Source of the DNA: a virus
Strand: one strand, 5' to 3'
DNA length: 64,000 bases
Virus record (IMG/VR): IMGVR_UViG_3300017992_000019
Location: 1 to 64,000 of that record
Below are positions 59,145 to 64,000 of this stretch, piece after piece. The position numbers and the translations under genes are program-made. Under the pieces are notes generated by a model. It was not told the DNA's origin and made no database searches. It saw only the letters and a list, made by a program, of their open reading frames with translations. Positions within the stretch are counted from its first letter, which is position 1. Every line of letters starts with the position of its first letter.

Positions 59145-59627
59145 ATGCGACGGAAAGCAAGAGGCATCGTTGCGTTCATCGTGGCATCGGTTGCCGCGGT
59201 GACTCTCACTCTGTACGCGGGAGCGGCGCTCTCGCAACCGGCCGATCAACCGGCCGTCGACGCGGGCACACCCGACGCCGGCGTTGTCACCGACACCGGC
59301 GCCGAGGAGGTCACGACCGATCAGATCAAGGAGGCGATCAAGAAAGCGATCGAGGATTGGGAAACCCTCGGTTGGATTGGCGGCATGGCCGCGGTGATCG
59401 GCGTGTTGCTCCTATTGCTACGTTTCAAACCTCTCGACAAGCTACTCGAGGACAAGGGGATCAAATGGATCAAACCCTATCTCGCAGTCGCACTCGGGGC
59501 GCTCGGTGGTTTCTTTTCCACGTTTGCGACGGGCAAGTCGATCCTGTTTTCGATCGTCGCCGGAATAGTCGCCGGGGTTGCGTCGCCGGGGTTGCACTTG
59601 CTCCTCACTAAGGGGAACAAGAGTTGA
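59145..59627 (+). CDS. Holin-like membrane protein with signal peptide, 160 aa
   Basis: ATG 59145 after AAAGGAGGAGGTC. N-terminal signal or anchor (GIVAFIVASVAAVTLTLYAGAALS), then a short acidic linker with DAGVVTDTGAEEVTTD, related to the peptide encoded by double-hairpin copy C. Three further hydrophobic segments (about 78-93, 112-129, 132-155). Position directly after the endolysin and membrane topology suggest a holin. It overlaps the next gene by 4 nt. Confidence 0.65.
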   Translation: MRRKARGIVAFIVASVAAVTLTLYAGAALSQPADQPAVDAGTPDAGVVTDTGAEEVTTDQIKEAIKKAIEDWETLGWIGGMAAVIGVLLLLLRFKPLDKLLEDKGIKWIKPYLAVALGALGGFFSTFATGKSILFSIVAGIVAGVASPGLHLLLTKGNKS

Positions 59628-59929
59628 CCCCGAAAGCCAACACGGCCGGCGACTGGTTCAAGAAATGGGGATTGTGGATCCTCCTCGTGCTCGCGGTGAT
59701 CCTCGTCTTGCTCGCGAAACTGTTTCCGAGCAACGGTGAGAAACCGAAAATCTTGCAGGCCGCGAAAGACGGAGCAAAGAAATTGCACGACGCGGCCGAC
59801 AAGGCACACGAGGAACACACCGCGGAAATGAAAAAGCGCGAGGAGGAGCTCGAGACGATCAAGGCGATCACCGACGAGGAGGAACGCTTGCGTCGCCTCG
59901 CCGAGTTCGCAAACCGGAGGTCGACATGA
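59624..59929 (+). CDS. Spanin- or holin-accessory-like membrane coiled coil, 101 aa
   Basis: Starts at TTG 59624 (TTGA overlap). One hydrophobic helix (WGLWILLVLAVILVLLAKLF) is followed by a long charged coiled coil (KKLHDAADKAHEEHTAEMKKREEELETIKAI). This is the layout of an inner-membrane spanin (Rz-like). An outer-membrane lipoprotein partner is not obvious nearby; the protein at 59926 might serve as one by another mechanism. Ends with an ATGA overlap. Confidence 0.6.
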   Translation: MTPKANTAGDWFKKWGLWILLVLAVILVLLAKLFPSNGEKPKILQAAKDGAKKLHDAADKAHEEHTAEMKKREEELETIKAITDEEERLRRLAEFANRRST

Positions 59930-60360
59930 GATTCCGATCCGCGGTTGTCGCTTTTCTCGTTGCTTTCTTGTCAGTCGCTCCGGCCGTGTTAGCAGATCCC
60001 CCGGCCGGTGTCTCCGACGACACCGGTGCGGAGACAGTGTCTCTCGACCCGGCCGACAAGCCGGCCGACGTGACACCTCTCCTCAAAGGCAAGCCCGCAC
60101 CTCACTCGGGTCTCCTTGTGCTCGAGGGTCGATTCACCCGGATGCTCAAAGCCGAGCAACGGGTCAAGACCGTCGACGGCACGCTCGAGATCGAGCGCAA
60201 ATTGCGCGCCGACCTCGAGGCGTTGTATACTAGGAAACTGGAGGAGGCGACCAAGCCGGAGCCGTGGTATAAGTCAGGTTGGATCTATTTCGGTCTCGGC
60301 GTTTTGGTCACCGTTGGCGCGATATACGGAGGCGCGCAGTTAGTCAAAGCGGCCAACTGA
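59926..60360 (+). CDS. Exported coiled-coil protein with C-terminal membrane helix, 144 aa
   Basis: Signal peptide MRFRSAVVAFLVAFLSVAPAVLA, cleavage likely after ALA. Next is the segment encoded by double-hairpin copy C (PAGVSDDTGAETVSLDP), a charged coiled coil (RFTRMLKAEQRVKTVDGTLEIERKLRADLEAL) and a final hydrophobic span (IYFGLGVLVTVGAIYGGAQL). Not a lipoprotein. Being between spanin-like and BhlA-like genes, it belongs to the lysis cassette. The fusion-protein (unimolecular spanin) topology, signal plus coil plus C-terminal TM, is a plausible reading. Confidence 0.6.
   Translation: MRFRSAVVAFLVAFLSVAPAVLADPPAGVSDDTGAETVSLDPADKPADVTPLLKGKPAPHSGLLVLEGRFTRMLKAEQRVKTVDGTLEIERKLRADLEALYTRKLEEATKPEPWYKSGWIYFGLGVLVTVGAIYGGAQLVKAAN
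60008..60045. repeat. Double-hairpin element, copy C (inside a gene)
   Basis: GGTGTC-N6-GACACC, 6 nt, GAGAC-N3-GTCTC, as in copies A and B. Copy C shares GACACCGGT and GTGTCTCT with copy A. It falls just after the signal peptide of its host gene and is read in the same frame as copy B. Confidence 0.7.
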
Positions 60361-60381
60361 AACGAGGCGGGATGCACTCCA

Positions 60382-60603
60382 ATGGAAACAGTCTTGATCG
60401 AGATCGCAAAGCAGGGCGGGTTCGCATTTGTCGCGGCGCTCGCGATCTGGTTTGCGTTGAAAAAAGATCGGCAAGTGTCGCAGCTATACGATCGACTCGA
60501 GCGAAAGTCAGAAAAGTACGTCGAGAAATATCAGGCGCTTTCGCGTGAGCTCAACGACACCGTCGCGGCACTTGCGGACGCACTCGATCTCGAGGTCGAG
60601 TGA
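60382..60603 (+). CDS. BhlA/UviB-type holin-like protein
   Basis: 73 residues, METVLIEIAKQGGFAFVAALAIWFALKKDRQ then a charged helix DRLERKSEKYVEKYQALSRELND. A single N-terminal hydrophobic span preceded by an IAKQGGFA motif and followed by K-K-D-R is the pattern of the BhlA bacteriocin/holin-like family. It forms or tunes membrane lesions for lysis. It is the last membrane gene of the cassette. Confidence 0.72.
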   Translation: METVLIEIAKQGGFAFVAALAIWFALKKDRQVSQLYDRLERKSEKYVEKYQALSRELNDTVAALADALDLEVE

Positions 60604-60626
60604 AACCGATCGGGGAGGTCTCTCCC

Positions 60627-61007
60627 ATGTGGCCGTTCTCGCGTTTCAGAAAAAAGAAAGTGCAAGTCGAAACCAAAAAAGAGGGGGGAAACGGGGAGGC
60701 AACCGACGTCGAGGTTGCACGCGAGAATCAAGTCACTCCTGTTGAGATTCTCCTCGCCGACTGCGAGGAGATCGAATCCCTTGACAGCGAGCCCGTAGTA
60801 GAGGACAACACCGGGGAGTTCCCCGAGGTCTACAACAAGCCGGGGATCGTCGTGAAAGAAAAAACGAGAGCTCAACGGCTACACAAACACGATTCACAAT
60901 CGCGGCGTGTCCTATGCGACATTGACAAACAGATCGAGCGGCTGAAAAAGATCCGGGAAAAGATCAAGGGAGGAACACTCAATGGGAAAGCAAAGGCGGA
61001 AACCTAA
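60627..61007 (+). CDS. Hypothetical charged protein, 126 aa
   Basis: ATG 60627 is preferred (GGGGAGGTC upstream); an in-frame GTG 60600 overlaps the preceding stop. The N terminus MWPFSRFRKKK is amphipathic and basic; the middle is acidic and disordered; the C terminus is a basic helix (IDKQIERLKKIREKIKGG). No motif. It overlaps the next gene by 26 nt. Confidence 0.55.
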   Translation: MWPFSRFRKKKVQVETKKEGGNGEATDVEVARENQVTPVEILLADCEEIESLDSEPVVEDNTGEFPEVYNKPGIVVKEKTRAQRLHKHDSQSRRVLCDIDKQIERLKKIREKIKGGTLNGKAKAET

Positions 61008-61308
61008 ATCGACGCCGACCTCGATCGAGATCCCACCGTGCGTCGGTTACTATGAGAAAGTCGAGATCGCTTGCGACGGCGACCCGGTCGGCGAAACCGA
61101 AATCGATCGGGTGCCGTGCTCGTGGCGAGACCATTGCCGCGCGTTCCGATCGCACCTTGAGCTCGCCGGACAATCGCCGGCGTCGCACATTGTCGAGGTG
61201 AGCAACGGCAACGGCCGACGGATTGGAAAACCAATCGCCGGCGAGGAGGCATTCCTCGAGTTGCTCGAGGAGAGTCTCCGCGGCTGGCAAGCAAGGGGGC
61301 AGGCATGA
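60982..61308 (+). CDS. Hypothetical protein, 108 aa
   Basis: ATG 60982 after GGGAGGAACACTCA. Three Cys (residues 20, 31, 46 or near) and HCR are scattered, without a clear zinc pattern; the C terminus is helical (FLELLEESLRGWQARG). It begins MGKQRRK, like the 1101-residue fusion at 17709 (MGKQRRQ), a short resemblance probably due to common gene-start sequence. Overlaps the next gene by 4 nt. Confidence 0.6.
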   Translation: MGKQRRKPKSTPTSIEIPPCVGYYEKVEIACDGDPVGETEIDRVPCSWRDHCRAFRSHLELAGQSPASHIVEVSNGNGRRIGKPIAGEEAFLELLEESLRGWQARGQA

Positions 61309-61685
61309 GCAAGACACGACGCGAACCCGAAGTGATCGACAACTCACCTCTCGTCGACGTCAAGATCGACGAGGTCGAATACAAGCTCACGCCGAAACGA
61401 CTCCGGGATCTTGCCGGCGACATGCTCCTCGAGGAGCTCCTCCGGGTCGGCAATCTCCTCGGCGAGGCCGAGTCGCGACTCGTGCTCGTCGACGCCGAGT
61501 ATCGATCGTTCCGCGGCGTTGCAGTCAAGGCCGAGCTCGACAAGGATCCGAAACTGTCCGAGTGGAAAATCAAGGCGCGGATCGAAGCGAGCGCGGAGTT
61601 CCAGAAATTCAAGATCGGGATCGCGAAAGCGACGCGCGAGGTGCACGTGCTCCGCGAGACCCTCGCGACTCTCCGACTCCGGTGA
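61305..61685 (+). CDS. Helical hypothetical protein, 126 aa
   Basis: ATGA overlap start at 61305. Reads as alpha-helical with charged heptads: LTPKRLRDLAGDMLLEELLRVGNLLGEAESRLVLVDAEY and KLSEWKIKARIEASAEFQKFKIGIAKATREVHVLRETLATL, in two long helices. Similar shapes occur in phage Gam-like or recombination-accessory proteins, but no residue pattern proves this. It is the last gene before a 1.3-kb noncoding region. Confidence 0.55.
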   Translation: MSKTRREPEVIDNSPLVDVKIDEVEYKLTPKRLRDLAGDMLLEELLRVGNLLGEAESRLVLVDAEYRSFRGVAVKAELDKDPKLSEWKIKARIEASAEFQKFKIGIAKATREVHVLRETLATLRLR

Positions 61686-62375
61686 TCGTCCGGCCGACTT
61701 GATTGTCGGGATCGGGCGAGACCTCCGAATCGAAAAACCGAGCTCGAGCTCGCGACCGGATCGCGAGACCCGGAACACCGATCCCGTGGCGACGGGATCG
61801 ACCTCCCGGCCGGGAGGGATCCAGCCGGGCACCCGGCCGGACTCCCACCGGGCCCCGGGCCGATCCAGCCGGGCGCCGGCGACCTCGAGGCCGACCTCCC
61901 GGCCGGGCCGGACTCCCACCGGCACCCACCGGCACCCACCGGCACCCACCGAGATCCACCGGCCGGATCCCTGATCTCGGGTCGAGCTCGAGGCCGACGG
62001 ATCTTTTTTCGGGTTTTTTCGGGCCCGGATCGCGGGTGCTCGTTGTGTGGTGCTCTGTGGCGCCTCACAGGACGGGCCGAGATCCGGGCGCAAACCCCGT
62101 GCCAGGCAGGGCCCCGGATCCCGGGAGACCGGGCGCGCCAGAATAGGCGCCTCGAGACGTCTCTCCGCGTCTCCTACGCTTGCCGGGCCGGACACGACCC
62201 GACACCCCGGATCCCAGGCCGGAGGCCGCACAGGGCCCGCAATCGCCTCGCGCGAATTTCCCAAACAAAACGAGGCACTTACAAGAGGGTGAGCGAAAAC
62301 TCGTTTTCGGTCAAGGGGTTGGCCGCTTGCAAGTATGCGTTCCGTAAGTGGAAAACGTACCGGCGAAAATAGTTG
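61686..62375. other. Noncoding GC-rich region with tandem repeats
   Basis: No supported gene. The region has a 10-bp tandem repeat GGCACCCACC (three copies within 61921-61952), several GGCCGGGAGG/CTCCCGGCC words and runs of T at 62006-62023. Its composition resembles 400-1900 at the left of the window. Becomes AT-richer from about 62260 toward the promoters. Confidence 0.55.
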
Positions 62376-62404
62376 TTGCAATACGCGAAACGGTGCCGTA
62401 TACT
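62376..62404 (+). promoter_or_regulatory. Sigma-70-type promoter upstream of the amidoligase region
   Basis: TTGCAA (62376-62381) and TATACT (62399-62404) with 17-nt spacing, a good -35/-10 pair. The predicted start is near 62411. It lies about 200 bp before sigma-54 promoter 3, so this gene may have a basal and an activated promoter. Confidence 0.5.
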
Positions 62405-62478
62405 GTAAACATGAGGCCGGAGACCAAGACAAGCCCGAAACTGTGCAACGGCACAGTTCTTGCCCTGGATCCCCTACC

Positions 62479-62579
62479 TCGCAAAAATGTTCAAAAGCAC
62501 ACTATGAAAAATGTACTTTTTACACACCGTTTCTGCACCGCGTCACGGGCTAACTCGCTGAAACATAAGAGTTCAGGAG
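62479..62579 (+). promoter_or_regulatory. Upstream control region with activator-like dyad, promoter 3
   Basis: A 22-bp dyad (62504-62525: ATGAAAAATGTACTTTTTACAC, split as 11+11) matches that of promoter 1 at 18 of 22 positions plus the next 7 (ACCGTTT). It also ends 54 nt before the -24 element. A TCGCAAAAATGTTCAA word at 62479 recalls the 24-bp word of promoters 1 and 2. Confidence 0.65.
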
Positions 62580-62596
62580 TTGGCACGCGGTTTGCA
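62580..62596 (+). promoter_or_regulatory. Sigma-54 (-24/-12) promoter 3
   Basis: TTGGCACGCGGTTTGCA, identical to promoter 1 over 17 nt: GG 62582-62583, 10 nt, GC 62594-62595. Transcription should start near 62607, giving a leader of about 370 nt before the amidoligase start. Confidence 0.85.
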
Positions 62597-62606
62597 GTAA
62601 CATACT

Positions 62607-62978
62607 AATAGTTGCTCATTGACAAAGGAACGGCGAAGCGAAGCAGGGACGGCCGGAAACAGTCCCACCGGGGCAACCCTCCCGGAGCTAGCAGGAAACA
62701 CCGAGACCAACAAAAGCTAGTGTGACCCTACGGGGCACGGGTAGACGGGCGAAGCAAGGAGGAGCCGACAATGCCTCCGAGACCCGGGCGACGAAACGGC
62801 CACATGACAAGCATGGGGCACGAGTAAAAAAGAGAGACGGCCGGCGAGAGTCGGCCACATGGGCGCGCACCGCGAGGCGGTCGCCGCGAGGTCGTACCTC
62901 GGCGCGCTCCTTTTGAGAGTTGAGAGATTGAAACCCTTTTGACCTTGTCGCGGACAAGGAAACCTTTTGGAGGATACC
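62607..62978 (+). ncRNA. Structured leader RNA upstream of the amidoligase gene (putative)
   Basis: From the expected start to the next large gene there are about 370 nt with several inverted repeats: GGGAC-N11-GTCCC (about 62648-62668), CTAGC-N23-GCTAG (about 62687-62719), GGCCG-N8-CGGCC (about 62849-62866) and CCTTGTC-GCG-GACAAGG (about 62943-62959). A mini-ORF with a strong ribosome binding site sits inside. It does not match a riboswitch class known to me. It could be a regulatory leader, an attenuator or a stable ncRNA. Confidence 0.4.
62771..62827 (+). CDS. Possible leader peptide, 18 aa
   Basis: ATG 62771 follows an ideal AAGGAGGAGCCGACA. The peptide is MPPRPGRRNGHMTSMGHE, basic and hydrophilic. 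The ribosome binding site is one of the best in the window, so translation is likely. Coding value as a protein is doubtful; a regulatory leader peptide within the long mRNA leader is more probable. Confidence 0.4.
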   Translation: MPPRPGRRNGHMTSMGHE

Positions 62979-63920
62979 ATGACCGCTAATATCGAAACCC
63001 TGAAGTCTCAGACCTTCGGCGTCGAAATTGAATTCGTAGGTTGCACCCAGGAACGCGCCGCTCGCGCGGTGCACTCCGTTGTCGGCGGTCGGATCTTCGA
63101 CCGCACCGTCGTTGCTCCCGACGGTCGCAAGTGGAAAGTCGTCTCCGACGGGTCGGTCGCCGGTGTCGGCGGCGAGCTCGTGACTCCGGTCCTCAAGTAC
63201 GACGACATGGAAACCCTGCAAGAGGTCGTGCGGGCCATGCGTCGCGCCGGTTGCCGCAAGCACTCCTCGGCCGGTATTCACGTGCACGTCGGCGCTCGCG
63301 ACATGACCGCCAAGCAGATCGTCAACGTGGTCAAGACTTGGAATCGGCAGGAACGGATCATTGTCAAGGCGCTCGACATTGAGGGTCGCACCTACGGCAC
63401 CAACGGTGCTCGCACTTGGGCCGCGTCTGCAAACCGCGACGTGATCCCCCGGATCCTCCGGTCCAAGCCTAAGACCATGAACAAGCTCGCGGCCGCTTGG
63501 TACGGCGAGAGCAACTATGAGTCGCGCACCTATCGCAAGTATGACTCGAGCCGGTATCACGCGATCAACCTGCACAACCTTTTTTATGGGTCGCACGGCA
63601 CCATCGAATTTCGTTGCTTCAACTCGACCATGCACGCCGGCGAAATCCGCTCCTACGTCGTGCTCGCTCTCGCAGTCGTCGCCAAGGGTCGCAACGGCCG
63701 CGGCGCCTCGGTTGAGCAGCGCGCTTTCAATCCCGAAACCGCGAAATTCGATTTTCGCCAGTGGATGATCAAGCTCGGCATGATCGGCGCCGAGTTCAAG
63801 AATGTCCGCAAGCACCTTATGAAGCGCCTCCCGGGATCCTCCCGGTCGGCCAACACTGGCCGGACTCGCGGCGGTCACGCTCGCCGGAACAACAACGTCG
63901 AGAATCACGCGAGCGTGTAA
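62979..63920 (+). CDS. Amidoligase (PF12224-type, glutamine-synthetase-like fold)
   Basis: 313 residues. ATG 62979 has TTGGAGGATACC upstream. Motifs of the Amidoligase_2 family are all present: FGVEIEFVG (E16, E18, metal/ATP), GGELVTPVL (E66), SAGIHVHVG (H101, H103), a Tyr/Arg/Ser-rich R-x-Y-R-K-Y-D...H-A-I-N-L segment, and GTIEFRCFNSTMHAGEI (E210, R212). These enzymes are predicted to form amide bonds using ATP; real substrates are largely unknown. Usually a glutamine amidotransferase or gamma-glutamylcyclotransferase lies next door; none is in the window. Here the gene stands alone behind a sigma-54 promoter shared in design with the DpdA and PP-loop operons. Confidence 0.78.
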   Translation: MTANIETLKSQTFGVEIEFVGCTQERAARAVHSVVGGRIFDRTVVAPDGRKWKVVSDGSVAGVGGELVTPVLKYDDMETLQEVVRAMRRAGCRKHSSAGIHVHVGARDMTAKQIVNVVKTWNRQERIIVKALDIEGRTYGTNGARTWAASANRDVIPRILRSKPKTMNKLAAAWYGESNYESRTYRKYDSSRYHAINLHNLFYGSHGTIEFRCFNSTMHAGEIRSYVVLALAVVAKGRNGRGASVEQRAFNPETAKFDFRQWMIKLGMIGAEFKNVRKHLMKRLPGSSRSANTGRTRGGHARRNNNVENHASV

Positions 63921-63933
63921 GTCAACCTCAACC

Positions 63934-63982
63934 CCGGGCGCTCCGGCGCCCGGGTGTCGAAACGCCGGCAACGCGCCGGCGT
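63934..63982 (+). terminator. Twin hairpins after the amidoligase gene
   Basis: CCCGGGCGC-TCCG-GCGCCCGGG (63934-63955) and ACGCCGGC-N5-GCCGGCGT (63962-63982). Both stems are perfect and GC-rich, but no U-run follows. They probably stop transcription or protect the 3' end. Confidence 0.5.
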
Positions 63983-64000
63983 CTATCGGGGATCGCCTCC

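Noticed and set aside
62348-62608. Open frame across the right-hand promoter region
   Set aside because: It runs through the sigma-54 promoter, the dyad and AT-rich control DNA; no ribosome binding site; Lys/Thr/Asn-rich random-looking translation.
62607-62978. Known riboswitch, tmRNA or tRNA in the leader
   Set aside because: I looked for cobalamin, c-di-GMP, SAM, TPP and glycine core motifs and for tRNA-like cloverleaf ends and found no convincing match.
1-64000. Integrase, attachment sites, insertion sequences
   Set aside because: No tyrosine or serine recombinase motif, no transposase, and no flanking tRNA or repeat pair was found, so temperate status cannot be judged.

Overview
The window is GC-rich and every convincing gene lies on the + strand. 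It carries the complete head, neck, contractile tail, baseplate, tail-fibre and lysis programme of a myovirus-type phage or prophage. Large terminase, PBSX-type portal, MuF-type protein, XkdF-type protease, scaffold, major capsid protein, sheath, tube, tape measure, hub, spike, gp25-like, baseplate J-like and tail protein I are all recognisable. No integrase, DNA polymerase, helicase or tRNA gene was seen, so replication genes lie elsewhere or are supplied by the host. A lipoprotein, spanin-like lysis proteins and clear -24/-12 (sigma-54) promoters point to a Gram-negative host that uses sigma-54. A Myxococcota/deltaproteobacterial host is a guess, not shown by the sequence.

Layout. 1-2300: GC-rich, repeat-bearing DNA with no supported gene. 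2201-7127: accessory operons opened by two near-identical sigma-54 promoters (2301, 4539), encoding small unknown proteins, a DpdA/TGT-like protein and a PP-loop ATPase. 7140-7613: an HTH regulator, then a double hairpin and a possible sigma-70 promoter. 7614-11534: a probable small terminase, a HAD-like protein, a membrane zincin, zinc-ribbon proteins and three small putative structural proteins. 11547-24997: packaging and head genes. 25008-33882: decoration, neck and connector genes. 33903-57944: sheath, tube, frameshifted chaperone, tape measure, baseplate and fibres. 57996-60603: coiled-coil protein, endolysin and a cluster of membrane lysis proteins. 60627-61685: three small unknown genes. 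61686-62979: a noncoding regulatory region with a third sigma-54 promoter and a long leader. 62979-63920: an amidoligase.

Most distinctive features. (1) Two head-assembly proteins are giant enzyme fusions. The MuF-type protein carries a methyltransferase-like domain and a zincin. The XkdF-type protease carries a 2H phosphoesterase, a DNA adenine methyltransferase, LigD-like segments and a zinc finger. This suggests virion-packaged, injected enzymes. (2) Three unrelated head-region proteins end in the same peptide, FWDGVI, including the scaffold, which suggests a capsid-loading tag. (3) Three sigma-54 promoters, two with an activator-like dyad at identical spacing, control a DpdA-like protein, a PP-loop ATPase and an amidoligase. 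Together these could form a nucleobase hypermodification module. (4) A double-hairpin element with conserved stems and spacing but variable loops occurs at three places. (5) A T-TTT-TTC slippery site links the tail chaperone to its -1 frame extension.

All calls were made by eye. Family names rest on motifs, gene order and protein length; no search was run.
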